A stretch of 64,000 bases of DNA from Crocinitomicaceae bacterium (GCA_029238665.1 JAQWFQ010000030.1:1-64000), one strand, 5' to 3'. Numbered from the stretch's first letter, positions 27,244 through 36,137 are shown. The notes: generated by a model not told the origin, from the letters alone. Numbers and translations are program-made.

Positions 27244-27267
27244 CAATAACATCGAAAAAAAAACATC

Positions 27268-29127
27268 ATGGATAAAAATACAGTCATTGGACTAGTTATA
27301 ATCGGATTGATACTTTCTGTATTTACAATTTTCAATCAACCTTCTGACGAAGAAATTGCTGAATTGAGAAAAAAAGAATTGGTTGACGCTAAAATATCGA
27401 AACCAATAACGGAAAAAATAGAATCAGAAAACACTATAGCTGAACAAGTAGATAGCATCTCTATCTCCACGCCCGTCAAAGCTATAGAAGCTGAACTTAT
27501 TCGCATGGAAAATGAAAAGTTAATCATTGACTTTACAACAAAAGGTGGGCAAGTAGCCGCTGTTCGTATGAAAGAATTTGAAACATACGCAAACTATGCT
27601 AAAAACGACAATAAGTTAACACCTTTAATATTCTTTAAAGAAGGTGATGCAACAAATGGAATTACACTACCTATGAATGGTGCAGATTTAAACACTGCAA
27701 ACGAGCTATTTCAGGTAAAATCAAAAACAGATACGAAAATCGTCTTCGAGTTGAAAAGACAAGGTAAAGAAGCCATTGAGTTTGCTTATACATTGAAACC
27801 GAATGAATATGATTTAGACTACGACATTACAGTCCGTGGTTTTGGAGGAAAAGTAACTCCAAAAAATGTATTGTTTAACTGGAACGCTTCACTACGTAAA
27901 ACAGAGCGTCTATTCAGCGAGCAACGTCGTGTGTCTACCGTTTGCTTTAATTATGAAAATGAAGGTTTTGACTGGCTGAATGAAATGTCTGACGTGGAAG
28001 AGCTTGCGGAAGATAAAATTGACTGGATCAGCTTTAAACAAAGTTATTTCTCTTCATTCATTAACCCTCACAATGGCTTTGCTAAGGAAGGTTCAGTTTT
28101 TGAAGTTAACACATATGAAGAAGGTGAAGCTAAACATGCAACACATCTAAAAGACTTCTCTGCTATCGCAAATTTAAACCTTGCAAATGTTGACAATAGT
28201 ACGGTTCATATGAGTTGGTTTTTTGGACCAAACGACTTCGAAGTATTAACATCTTATGACGACGGTTACGACGATGTTCTTAATTATGGATGGGGGCTAT
28301 TTCGTTGGATCAACCTGTACGCCGTTCAACCTGTATTTAACGTGTTAAAATCAACAGGAATGGGAATGGGGATAGCTATTCTATTACTCACACTGTTCAT
28401 CAAGTTTGCATTAATGCCGATTCAATGGAAAATGTACACTTCGTCTGCGAAAATGAGAATTTTAAGACCGGAAATTGATGCCATCAACGAGCGTTTTCCT
28501 GACAAGGCTGATGCAATGAAAAAACAAATGGAAACAATGACACTGTATAGAGAGTCTGGAGCTAGTCCTTTAGCAGGCTGCGTACCAATGTTAATTCAAA
28601 TGCCTATTCTACTTGCAGTATTCCGATTTTTCCCTTCCACATTTGACTTGCGTCAAAAATCTTTTTTATGGGCAGAAGACCTTTCTTCGTATGACTCGAT
28701 TGCAAGTATCCCATCGATTCCATTTTACGGAGATCACATCAGTTTATTTACACTGCTAATGGCAGTTACTACCTTAATTTACACACATGTAAATAGCGGG
28801 CAAATGCAACAACCTTCTCAGCCAGGCATGCCAAACATGAAGGTAATCATGTACTTCTTCCCTATTATGATGATATTCTTCTTCAATAATTACGCCTCTG
28901 GTTTATCCTACTACTACTTCATCTCAACATTAGCATCAATACTGATTATGGTGTTAATCAAGAAGTTCTTTGTAGACGAAGAAAAGCTTAAATTAAAAAT
29001 GGCGAATCGTAAAGCTACAGCTGCAACAAACCCGAAAAAAGGAAAAACGAAATCCAAATTTCAGGAGCGCCTTGAGCAAATGCAAAAAACACAACAAGAA
29101 GCATTAAAGAATAAAAAGAAAAAATAG
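27268..29127 (+). CDS. yidC: Membrane protein insertase YidC
   Basis: This 619-residue inner-membrane insertase has an N-terminal anchor (residues 5-22), a large periplasmic beta domain (about 75-340) and the conserved five-helix YidC/Oxa1 core (about 355-575) with the motif SPLAGCVPMLIQMPILLAVF. The C-terminus is Lys-rich (about 580-619), which helps ribosome contact. It inserts and folds membrane proteins with or without SecYEG. Length fits Bacteroidota YidC. It follows pyrG by 24 bp, with an A-rich leader directly before the ATG, and ends at a strong terminator. Confidence 0.98.
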   Translation: MDKNTVIGLVIIGLILSVFTIFNQPSDEEIAELRKKELVDAKISKPITEKIESENTIAEQVDSISISTPVKAIEAELIRMENEKLIIDFTTKGGQVAAVRMKEFETYANYAKNDNKLTPLIFFKEGDATNGITLPMNGADLNTANELFQVKSKTDTKIVFELKRQGKEAIEFAYTLKPNEYDLDYDITVRGFGGKVTPKNVLFNWNASLRKTERLFSEQRRVSTVCFNYENEGFDWLNEMSDVEELAEDKIDWISFKQSYFSSFINPHNGFAKEGSVFEVNTYEEGEAKHATHLKDFSAIANLNLANVDNSTVHMSWFFGPNDFEVLTSYDDGYDDVLNYGWGLFRWINLYAVQPVFNVLKSTGMGMGIAILLLTLFIKFALMPIQWKMYTSSAKMRILRPEIDAINERFPDKADAMKKQMETMTLYRESGASPLAGCVPMLIQMPILLAVFRFFPSTFDLRQKSFLWAEDLSSYDSIASIPSIPFYGDHISLFTLLMAVTTLIYTHVNSGQMQQPSQPGMPNMKVIMYFFPIMMIFFFNNYASGLSYYYFISTLASILIMVLIKKFFVDEEKLKLKMANRKATAATNPKKGKTKSKFQERLEQMQKTQQEALKNKKKK

Positions 29128-29151
29128 ACCATTTTTAATGGACACATACTT

Positions 29152-29186
29152 AACCCCGAAAAGGAATTCCTTTTTGGGGTTTTTTA
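29152..29186 (+). terminator. Rho-independent terminator after yidC
   Basis: CCCCGAAAAGG (29154-29164) pairs with CCTTTTTGGGG (29169-29179) around the loop AATT, with one G-U pair, followed by a run of seven T. It lies 26 bp after the yidC stop. Confidence 0.92.
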
Positions 29187-29251
29187 TACACAATATTCAA
29201 GAACTATCTTCAAGAGGAACAATTACCAGGTAGTCAAGTAAAAATATAAAG

Positions 29252-29983
29252 CTACCTTCTACTCCAGATGTTGTACTTACAAATGCAATAGATTGCTCTA
29301 AAACCATCCCTCCAGCCTATTTTCTTCCCTTCTTCATAGGTTCTTCCGTAATACGAAATACCAACTTCATAAATTCGAATGTTTGGAATCCGAGAAAGTT
29401 TTGCTGTAACCTCAGGTTCAAAGCCAAATCGATTTTCTTTCAAACTCAACGATTGTGCAAAATCTGTCCGAATCATCTTGTAACACGTCTCCATGTCAGT
29501 CAAGTTTAAATTTGTAAACATGTTAGACAAGCGTGTTAAAAATATATTGCCTATTGAGTGCCAATAAAACAAAATACGATGCGGTTTCCCTCCAATAAAA
29601 CGAGAGCCATAAACAACGTCTGCTTGCCCTTCTAATATTGGTTTTAAAAGATCATTATACTCTTCTGGAGCATATTCTAAATCAGCATCTTGAATAATTA
29701 AGTACTCCCCCGTAGATAACTCTATACCCTTATGGAGTGCTGCACCCTTTCCGTAATTCTTGTCCTGGTTGAATAAGCGGATATCGAGGTTCTTATTTGC
29801 GTGGATGTAATTTTCTACAACTATTTTGGTGTCGTCAGACGAAAAATCGTTTACAATGATCAATTCTTTATCAATCCCATTTTTCAATGAAACAGCTTTA
29901 ACCTTATCCAGAATAAGGTGTATTGTTTTAGCCTCATTATAGGCAGGAATGATTATTGACAACTTTTTAAATTCACTTCTCAT
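29252..29983 (-). CDS. Family 2 glycosyltransferase (dolichol-phosphate mannosyltransferase-like)
   Basis: This 243-residue protein is a GT-A fold glycosyltransferase: the start LSIIIPAYNEAKTI, the nucleotide-binding NDFSSDDT, the metal-binding QDADLEYAPEEY (DxD) near residue 97, and VYGSRFIGGK. It lacks C-terminal membrane helices, so it is a soluble or peripheral DPM1-like enzyme that probably charges a polyprenyl phosphate with a hexose. Donor and acceptor are unknown. It is convergent with yidC and has no partner gene on its strand nearby. Confidence 0.9.
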   Translation of the reverse strand: MRSEFKKLSIIIPAYNEAKTIHLILDKVKAVSLKNGIDKELIIVNDFSSDDTKIVVENYIHANKNLDIRLFNQDKNYGKGAALHKGIELSTGEYLIIQDADLEYAPEEYNDLLKPILEGQADVVYGSRFIGGKPHRILFYWHSIGNIFLTRLSNMFTNLNLTDMETCYKMIRTDFAQSLSLKENRFGFEPEVTAKLSRIPNIRIYEVGISYYGRTYEEGKKIGWRDGFRAIYCICKYNIWSRR

Positions 29984-30247
29984 AAGGCACTAAATATAGA
30001 TATTCATATTCGTAATTGTGTAAAGATTCTGTTTTGAGTACGTTTTTCCTGACGCGCACAAATTATAAAGCTTTATTCTCAACACTAAAACCTTCTTACT
30101 CATACACAAATTACCTATGAACACTACACATTACATACAGACTGACTAGTTGTTTTCCACAAATGAATACTCGGTTATCTAATCGGCATTAAAAAACGTA
30201 CTACTTTTATTTGTAATTTGCGACACTAATTAAAAACGATACACAGA

Positions 30248-30748
30248 TTGAAGGTTCTTACAGTTACATTTCTAGTTCTATTTTCCCTGACATCTTTTGG
30301 TCACGAGTATTTTTTTGGGTTTTCAGAACTGGAGTACAATGAGATCTCACAAAAATTTGAGTGTACAATAATTAGCTCTACCCATGATATTGAACTAGCG
30401 CTTAAACAAAACAATATCAAATCAGGAAAACTCGTAATGCTATCACCAAACTCAAAGGAATTTAAAGCTGTTGAGGCATACTTAAACACACATTTTAAAG
30501 TCTGGACCAAAGAACTGGTTCAATTTAAATTAATCGGAAGCGAGGTTTCGTTAAGCGGAACAACAAACTTTTACCTTGAATCAGAAGTAATCGATATTGG
30601 TACTGAGCTTAGAATAACGTTCGACCTGTTGATGAATACGTATCAACAACAACAAAACAAAGTAACATTAAAGCATAGAAACAATAAGTATACAGAAACG
30701 TTCCTATACACGGAGCGCACTCAAATTATCACCCTTGAAAATAAATAA
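30248..30748 (+). CDS. DUF6702 family exported protein
   Basis: This 166-residue protein matches DUF6702, a small Bacteroidota family almost always found beside an M1 peptidase gene, as here. The start is a TTG; no ATG is available, and the TTG gives a good signal peptide (MKVLTVTFLVLFSLTSFG). Then come HEYFFGFSELEYN and the conserved strand FECTIISSTHDIELAL. The mature domain is beta-rich and probably periplasmic. The M1 peptidase ATG begins one base after this stop, so translation is likely coupled. Function is unknown. Confidence 0.85.
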   Translation: MKVLTVTFLVLFSLTSFGHEYFFGFSELEYNEISQKFECTIISSTHDIELALKQNNIKSGKLVMLSPNSKEFKAVEAYLNTHFKVWTKELVQFKLIGSEVSLSGTTNFYLESEVIDIGTELRITFDLLMNTYQQQQNKVTLKHRNNKYTETFLYTERTQIITLENK

Positions 30749-30749
30749 A

Positions 30750-33050
30750 ATGAAGAGAATTCTACTTTTAGCAAGCCTACTGCCTGCACTGGCTTTTAGT
30801 CAAGAACAAAATAAGTTTGCACAACTAGAACAAGAGCTGCCTACTCCAAACGAGTACCGCAATGCTGCTGGTGCACCTGGCCACAATTACTTTCAGCAAA
30901 AAGCAGATTATAAAATTGAAGTTGAAATTGATGATGAGACTCAAAAACTAACAGGAAAAGAAACGATAACATACACAAACAATTCTCCAGATAGATTGGA
31001 ATATCTATGGATTCAACTGGATCAAAATGTACGTGCAGATGACTCTGATTCAAAACTCATCTCTGTTGAGCGAATGGAAGACTTTCGATCTATAGGTGAC
31101 CTGGAAAAAAAGATGTTTTATTTTGACGGGGGATTTAAAATAGAAGAAGTGAAAACAACTTCAGGCAAAAATCTTTCTTATTCAATCAACAAAACAATGC
31201 TAAGGATTGACCTTGTTAAACCACTAGCTCCCAATGGAGTTATATCTTTTAACATAAAGTGGTGGTACAACATAAATAACCGAATGGAAGTTGGCGGTCG
31301 AAGCGGGTTTGAACACTTTGAAGAAAATGATAACTACCTATACACAATCGCACAATGGTTTCCAAGAATGTGTGTTTATAGCGATGTTGAAGGTTGGCAA
31401 AACAAGCAGTTTTTAGGACGTGGTGAATTCGCGCTTCCTTTTGGCGATTACGAAGTTTCAATTACAGTTCCAGCAGATCACATTGTTGGCTCTACAGGTG
31501 AACTACAAAACCCCAACTCTGTTCTGAGTACTACCCAACGTTCACGATTCAAAAAAGCTAAAAACGCTGACACACCTATACTTATCGTTACCCAAGAGGA
31601 AGCTGAAACGGCAGAAAAAAAAGAGCAAGAAATTAAGGGTAAGAAAACCTGGATTTTTAAAGCGAAAAATGTGCGGGATTTTGCTTTTGCATCTTCACGT
31701 AAATTCATGTGGGACGCCCAGGGGGTAGACATTGGCGGAAAAAAAATCATGGCGATGTCCTACTACCCAAAAGAAGGAAACCCATTATGGGAGCGCTATT
31801 CAACAAAACTAGTTGCCCACACATTAAAAACATATTCTAAATACACTGTCGACTACCCTTACCCTGTTGCTATTTCTGTGCACTCTAAATGGATTGGCAT
31901 GGAATACCCTATGATTTGTTTTAACGGTGGGCGCCCTGAAGCTGATGGCACCTATTCTAAACATACAAAATACGGGATGTGGGGCGTAATCATTCATGAA
32001 GTAGGACATAACTTTTTCCCAATGATTATCAATTCTGACGAACGTCAGTGGACATGGATGGATGAAGGATTAAATACTTTTGTTCAATACCTAACAGAAC
32101 AAGAATGGGAACGTGGATACCCTTCAAGAAGAGGGCCTGCGCACTTAATTACAAACTATATGCGTGGAGATAAAGATCGAATTTCTCCGATTATGACCAA
32201 TTCAGAGTCAATTTGGCAGTTTGGAAATAATGCTTACGGAAAACCCGCAACAGCATTAAACATTCTGAGAGAAACTATTATGGGACGCGAACTGTTTGAT
32301 CACGCATTTAAAATTTACTGCGAACGCTGGAAATTCAAACACCCTACCCCTGCCGATTTCTTTAGAACAATGGAAGATGCTTCCGCTGTTGATTTAGATT
32401 GGTTCTGGAGAGGTTGGTTCTACACAACAGACCATGTTGATATCAGTATTGATGCTGTAGATTGGTTTGAGTTAAACTCAGGAAACCCTACCATAGAAAA
32501 AGCAAAGGCAAAAATGGAAATGGAATCCTCCGATGAACACATAGGCGTATCAAGAAATAAAAAATCCATTAAGGAAACAGTCAACGAACGCGACGGAGAC
32601 ATCGATGATTTCTATGGAAAACATGACATCTACAACGTTGATGCTTTAGATATACAAGAATACGAGGACTTCAAGAACACCCTGGCCAAAGCACAATTGG
32701 AATTGCTAAATTCAGGGAAACAGATTTATGAAGTTACATTCTCAAACATAGGCGGATTACCAATGCCATTAATTTTAGAGTTTAGCTTTACAGATGATAC
32801 CCGTGAAGTAATCCGTATACCTGCAGAAATATGGAGAAGACACGAACAAAAAGTATCTAAGGTCTTTGTATTTGACAAAGAGGTATCTTCATTAAGACTT
32901 GATCCATTTCTTGAAACTGCAGATACCGATCTAGACAACAACAGTTGGCCAACAAAAAAACAACCTTCGCGCTACGAATTATTTAAAAAGAAAAACCTAA
33001 GAGAAAACCCAATGCAAAGGGATTTACGATTGAAAGAACTAAACAATTAA
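30750..33050 (+). CDS. M1-family metallopeptidase
   Basis: This 766-residue exported zinc peptidase begins MKRILLLASLLPALAFSQ (signal peptide). A TTG five codons upstream is open but would overlap the DUF6702 gene. The gluzincin motif is complete: H416-E417-V-G-H420 and E439 in WMDEGLNTF, with 18 residues between H420 and E439. An N-terminal M1 beta domain (about 40-290) precedes the catalytic domain, and a C-terminal region of about 200 residues follows. It should trim peptides in the periplasm. The aminopeptidase GxMEN motif appears only as a loose relative (WIGMEYPM), as in many Bacteroidota M1 proteins. Confidence 0.93.
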   Translation: MKRILLLASLLPALAFSQEQNKFAQLEQELPTPNEYRNAAGAPGHNYFQQKADYKIEVEIDDETQKLTGKETITYTNNSPDRLEYLWIQLDQNVRADDSDSKLISVERMEDFRSIGDLEKKMFYFDGGFKIEEVKTTSGKNLSYSINKTMLRIDLVKPLAPNGVISFNIKWWYNINNRMEVGGRSGFEHFEENDNYLYTIAQWFPRMCVYSDVEGWQNKQFLGRGEFALPFGDYEVSITVPADHIVGSTGELQNPNSVLSTTQRSRFKKAKNADTPILIVTQEEAETAEKKEQEIKGKKTWIFKAKNVRDFAFASSRKFMWDAQGVDIGGKKIMAMSYYPKEGNPLWERYSTKLVAHTLKTYSKYTVDYPYPVAISVHSKWIGMEYPMICFNGGRPEADGTYSKHTKYGMWGVIIHEVGHNFFPMIINSDERQWTWMDEGLNTFVQYLTEQEWERGYPSRRGPAHLITNYMRGDKDRISPIMTNSESIWQFGNNAYGKPATALNILRETIMGRELFDHAFKIYCERWKFKHPTPADFFRTMEDASAVDLDWFWRGWFYTTDHVDISIDAVDWFELNSGNPTIEKAKAKMEMESSDEHIGVSRNKKSIKETVNERDGDIDDFYGKHDIYNVDALDIQEYEDFKNTLAKAQLELLNSGKQIYEVTFSNIGGLPMPLILEFSFTDDTREVIRIPAEIWRRHEQKVSKVFVFDKEVSSLRLDPFLETADTDLDNNSWPTKKQPSRYELFKKKNLRENPMQRDLRLKELNN

Positions 33051-33076
33051 GATACAAAATTCGTAATCTACGATAT

Positions 33077-33107
33077 AAGCGATTAACTTAAGGTTGATCG
33101 CTTTTTT
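33077..33107 (+). terminator. Rho-independent terminator after the M1 peptidase gene
   Basis: AAGCGATTAACTT (33077-33089) pairs with AAGGTTGATCGCTT (33090-33103) through an interrupted stem with G-U pairs, followed by six T. It lies 27 bp after the stop and touches the stop of the convergent gene. Confidence 0.75.
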
Positions 33108-33810
33108 ACTTTATCAACTGCTGGTAATGTTCAAACTTATCTTTTACAAACGTAATTAACTCCATTTCTGAAGCCGTCTTCAAGAACATCTCATCCATAT
33201 TCAAGAACGAAATGAAAGATTTGAACTCATCGTCTGTAAGCTCAATAATATCATACGCAGCATACGTTCTCAGTAACTCTTGAAGAATGTGCTGCTGATT
33301 GTCTAAATGCTCTTGCTTGGCCACCCATCGCTTTGACTGCTCCTTTTTGGAGAATGCCTGATAAAGTGCAGTAATTGGACTCTGCAATACATCAATACCT
33401 GTAACCATTCGAGTTTCACGCATAGCCAAGGCCTGACGCTCTTCTTTTATTTGCGCCAATGACTTTAACGGCTTCACGTTAACAACCTCAAACTCCTGAA
33501 TCTTTCCTTCAATATAAAAAATTGTCTCATGCTGACAGTCAGCATCTCCATGAACCACCACACTTACAACCGGATACCCTTTTACTGACAAAGAAAGTAA
33601 GTCACCCTGGTTAACATAAACTGAAAAAGAACCATCAGGCTGTCCAAAAACACCTTTCCCATTTGACCTATTAACAACCATTAAGTTGTAAAATGACTGA
33701 GGACGTAAAGTATCTGACACCTTCCCGGTAAAAAGTACCTTCTCACACTCCTGAGCATGAATCATTGAAACTCCCATCAACATTAAACCTATAAGAATCG
33801 TTGCTTTCAT
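33106..33810 (-). CDS. Exported CarboxypepD_reg-like domain protein
   Basis: This 234-residue protein has a signal peptide (MKATILIGLMLMGVSMIHAQ) and a beta-sandwich of the carboxypeptidase regulatory-like type at about 25-105 (FTGKVSDTLRPQSFYNLMVVN, GVFGQPDGSFSVYVNQGDLLSLSVKGY). A helical C-terminal half follows (about 110-234), including LKSLAQIKEERQAL. Such short proteins occur widely in Bacteroidota; they lack the TonB-dependent barrel that often follows this domain. Role unknown, probably periplasmic. It is convergent with the M1 peptidase gene and divergent from mnmA. Confidence 0.8.
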   Translation of the reverse strand: MKATILIGLMLMGVSMIHAQECEKVLFTGKVSDTLRPQSFYNLMVVNRSNGKGVFGQPDGSFSVYVNQGDLLSLSVKGYPVVSVVVHGDADCQHETIFYIEGKIQEFEVVNVKPLKSLAQIKEERQALAMRETRMVTGIDVLQSPITALYQAFSKKEQSKRWVAKQEHLDNQQHILQELLRTYAAYDIIELTDDEFKSFISFLNMDEMFLKTASEMELITFVKDKFEHYQQLIK

Positions 33811-33891
33811 CGGTCGCTAATTTACAAAAATTAGTGTCCGATTCTGTTTTAGCTAGACTTAACAAATGTTAAAGCTGGGCTGAGTTTTTTA

Positions 33892-33920
33892 TTGTAAAGT
33901 AGTAAATAAGTGTAATTTTG
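33892..33920 (+). promoter_or_regulatory. mnmA promoter: TTG-N18-TAATTTTG
   Basis: TTG (33892-33894) and TAATTTTG (33913-33920) are 18 bp apart, close to the ideal Bacteroidota -33/-7 arrangement. The -7 box ends only 4 bp before the mnmA ATG at 33925, so transcription should begin at or next to the A of the start codon. Confidence 0.65.
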
Positions 33921-33924
33921 CACC

Positions 33925-35103
33925 ATGAAACGTGTGGTAGTAGGTTTATCTGGAGGTGTTGATTCAAGCGTAACCGCCTTGCTATTAAAACAACAAGGTT
34001 ATGAAGTTATTGGCATGTTTATGCGTAATTGGCACGACGAAACAGTAACAATATCTGATGACTGCCCTTGGATCGACGACTCTAATGACGCGTTACTAAT
34101 TGCTCAAAAGCTGGATATCCCATTTCAGGTAATCGATTTAAGCGAAGAGTACAAAGCACGCATTGTCGACTACATGTTTAATGAATATAAGAATGGGCGA
34201 ACTCCCAATCCTGATGTACTCTGTAACCGTGAGATAAAATTTGATGTTTTTTTAAAAGCAGCGCTAGAACTTGGTGCTGATTATGTCGCTACAGGACATT
34301 ACTGTCAAAAAACTGAACATGAAGATGGAAGTTTTGGACTGGTTGCTGGAGTAGACTCCAATAAAGACCAATCTTATTTCCTATGTCAACTTAGCCAAGA
34401 ACAACTAGCCAAAGCACTCTTCCCAATAGGAGATATATTAAAGCCAGAAGTTCGACGAATTGCGGAGGAAAATGGACTGCACACAGCAAATAAAAAAGAC
34501 TCTCAAGGATTGTGTTTTGTAGGAAAAATAAGTCTGCCTACTTTTTTACAACAAAAACTAGAACCCATTCCAGGTGATATTATTGAATTACCGGCAGAAT
34601 TGGATCAATACAAAGAATACCAAACCCTGAAGCCCACAGAAGAAAATATTGAGCTATTGGCAGCCCCTTTTAATTACTCTCCAGAAATGGGCCAAATTGT
34701 TGCCAGTCATCAAGGAGCTCATTACTACACAATTGGACAACGAAGAGGTTTGCATATTGGAGGTAGACCACAACCATCTTTTGTTGTTGGATTAGATGTA
34801 AAAACAAACACCGTTTACTCAGGCCAAACAGATCAACATCCAGGCCTAAATAAATACGCTTTAAAAATTATTACTAAAGACCTCCACTTTGTTTCAAACC
34901 TATATAATTCAAAAAACTTAAATGGTTTAAACTGCGACATTAGAATTCGATACAGACAGGAGCTACAAGCTGGAAAGGTTCTAATAAAAGATTCTGGAGT
35001 TTACGTTTTGTTTGATAAAAAACAACGAGGAATTACACCTGGTCAATTCGCAGCATTCTATATTTCAGGAGAACTAATAGCTTCAGGAACAATAGCCCAT
35101 TAA
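33925..35103 (+). CDS. mnmA: tRNA-specific 2-thiouridylase MnmA
   Basis: This 392-residue enzyme puts sulfur on U34 of tRNAs for Lys, Glu and Gln. It has the PP-loop GLSGGVDSS (7-15), the catalytic cysteines C100 (PDVLCNREIKF) and C197 (GLCFVGK), and the conserved YTIGQRRGLHIGG segment near 275. A C-terminal beta barrel ends the protein. Length is normal. The promoter sits nearly on the start codon, so the mRNA may be leaderless. The TAA stop overlaps the stop of the convergent XRE gene by 4 bp. Confidence 0.97.
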   Translation: MKRVVVGLSGGVDSSVTALLLKQQGYEVIGMFMRNWHDETVTISDDCPWIDDSNDALLIAQKLDIPFQVIDLSEEYKARIVDYMFNEYKNGRTPNPDVLCNREIKFDVFLKAALELGADYVATGHYCQKTEHEDGSFGLVAGVDSNKDQSYFLCQLSQEQLAKALFPIGDILKPEVRRIAEENGLHTANKKDSQGLCFVGKISLPTFLQQKLEPIPGDIIELPAELDQYKEYQTLKPTEENIELLAAPFNYSPEMGQIVASHQGAHYYTIGQRRGLHIGGRPQPSFVVGLDVKTNTVYSGQTDQHPGLNKYALKIITKDLHFVSNLYNSKNLNGLNCDIRIRYRQELQAGKVLIKDSGVYVLFDKKQRGITPGQFAAFYISGELIASGTIAH

Positions 35104-35423
35104 GGGTTGTACGTTTTAAATGTACCATCGGTATATGTAACAATTACCTGCTCAATCTCTTTCTTAGACATACTAACTTCACCCGCTATTATTCTTGAAT
35201 CTTCTTCAAAGTCTCCGTCTCGTGTTACACCAGTAATAAGCCACGAAGCATTTACACTAGGGTAAAATGAAATTATTTTCGACAAGAAATCTAAGCTTGG
35301 TTTATTTCTTCCACTAAGTACATGAGAAAGGTTCGACCTCTTTATTCCAATCTTATCTGCAAACGAAGACGAACTTTCATTGTTAGCTTTAATAATAAGC
35401 TTGACTCTATCGTGAATTAACAT
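35100..35423 (-). CDS. XRE-family helix-turn-helix regulator
   Basis: This 107-residue protein has an HTH_3 domain at about 5-62 (RVKLIIKANNESSSSFADKI, RSNLSHVLSGRNKPSLDFL) and a short tail ending EQVIVTYTDGTFKTYNP. This form recurs in Bacteroidota genomes. The start codon itself is part of an 11-bp box (GTTTACAAATG on the minus strand) that is repeated in opposite orientation at 35468-35478, so the gene may repress itself. A related box lies before the next gene upstream (35540-35779). Confidence 0.88.
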   Translation of the reverse strand: MLIHDRVKLIIKANNESSSSFADKIGIKRSNLSHVLSGRNKPSLDFLSKIISFYPSVNASWLITGVTRDGDFEEDSRIIAGEVSMSKKEIEQVIVTYTDGTFKTYNP

Positions 35424-35478
35424 TTGTAAACTATTATTTATTTACAATAGTAAACAAATTTTCACCTGTTTACAAATG
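35421..35478. promoter_or_regulatory. Operator-like inverted repeat and third box upstream of the XRE gene
   Basis: CATTTGTAAAC (35421-35431) and GTTTACAAATG (35468-35478) are perfect 11-bp inverted repeats 36 bp apart. Between them is GTAAACAAATT (35450-35460). A weaker GTTTAT follows at 35478-35483. The first arm covers the XRE start codon. An autoregulatory site is the likely meaning. Confidence 0.55.
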
Positions 35479-35488
35479 TTTATAAAGC

Positions 35489-35522
35489 AAAAAAACCACG
35501 TGATTAAATCACGTGGTTTTTA
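35489..35522 (-). terminator. Rho-independent terminator after the 79-aa protein gene
   Basis: ACCACGTGATT and AATCACGTGGT form a perfect 11-bp arm pair around one A, flanked by A7 on the left and T5 on the right. It can work in both directions. On the minus strand it follows the 79-aa protein gene by about 20 bp. Confidence 0.88.
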
Positions 35523-35539
35523 TCTAAAGTTATTATCGT

Positions 35540-35779
35540 TTAATTTAAGGAAAAATAAATCGGGGTATTTTGAACCGAACCAACTTCCTTCCCTTTCTTA
35601 ATGGTGTCCATTAATTTAGCAACTTGAAAAACACTTAAATCACTATATTGTCCTTCTGCTTTGTGTTGCGATAATTTAAATTTCGCAGTCTTTACTACAT
35701 TACTCATCATGTCTACTCCTGTTAATTTCATATCTGATAAAATATTAATTACAAGGGCATTTACGGAGGTTAGTTTCAT
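35540..35779 (-). CDS. Small protein of unknown function, 79 aa
   Basis: The frame is open from 35833, but the best start is the ATG at 35779 (MKLTSVNALVINIL), giving 79 residues; the upstream 18 residues are low-quality and hydrophobic. The sequence has an N-terminal helix-like part, SNVVKTAKFKLSQHKAEGQY and a C-terminal VFQVAKLMDTIKKGKEVG. There is no signal peptide and I recognise no family. It has its own terminator. A GTAAACAAATT box 35 bp upstream is identical to one before the neighbouring XRE gene, so it may be under that regulator. Confidence 0.6.
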   Translation of the reverse strand: MKLTSVNALVINILSDMKLTGVDMMSNVVKTAKFKLSQHKAEGQYSDLSVFQVAKLMDTIKKGKEVGSVQNTPIYFSLN

Positions 35780-35813
35780 AATGTTACAAAATAGTCTAAA
35801 AAAAATGAGTTTT

Positions 35814-35824
35814 GTAAACAAATT
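35814..35824. promoter_or_regulatory. Shared 11-bp box GTAAACAAATT upstream of the 79-aa protein gene
   Basis: The box is identical over 11 bases to 35450-35460 in front of the XRE gene. It sits 35 bp before the probable start at 35779 and is extended to TTTTGTAAACAAAT, close to a palindrome. Confidence 0.45.
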
Positions 35825-35903
35825 CTTAATCAAAAACTCAATCGAAAATAAGTTAAAATATTGTTTTACAGGTAGTTGTATGGAGGTGGTTTGCTGTGAA
35901 AAT

Positions 35904-36125
35904 TTATTTCTTTTTTTCCATTAATGGGTAAATAAGATCCTCTAAACCATTAATTTTAATCTCTAAGATCAATTCAAGTTGCCTTCCAAGCTTACCAACA
36001 GGAAACCCTTTATTCTTGTACCAGACCAAATAAGGCTCAGGAATATGAATCAAATACCTCCCTGCATATTTACCATAAGGCATTCGCATGTTCGCTAATG
36101 CAACTAATTCATGCGGTTCTTTCAT
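35904..36125 (-). CDS. DUF3820 family protein
   Basis: This 73-residue protein matches DUF3820 with its signature MPYGKYAGRYLIHIPEPYL and WYKNKGFPVGKLG. Family members are very short and occur in many bacteria; a link to quorum-sensing-regulated virulence has been suggested for some, but biochemical function is unknown. It begins 12 bp after the pepD stop and is the last gene of the run ettA-VF530-pepD-DUF3820. Confidence 0.92.
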   Translation of the reverse strand: MKEPHELVALANMRMPYGKYAGRYLIHIPEPYLVWYKNKGFPVGKLGRQLELILEIKINGLEDLIYPLMEKKK

Positions 36126-36137
36126 CTTTTCCCAGTC

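Noticed and set aside
35100-35779. Toxin-antitoxin pair made of the XRE regulator and the 79-aa protein
   Set aside because: The genes are separated by a terminator and the small protein has no toxin fold that I can recognise. Only a shared regulatory box is supported.
35661-35924. 87-aa plus-strand open frame over the 79-aa gene
   Set aside because: It is antisense to a gene with a terminator and a promoter-proximal box, and has no recognisable domain.
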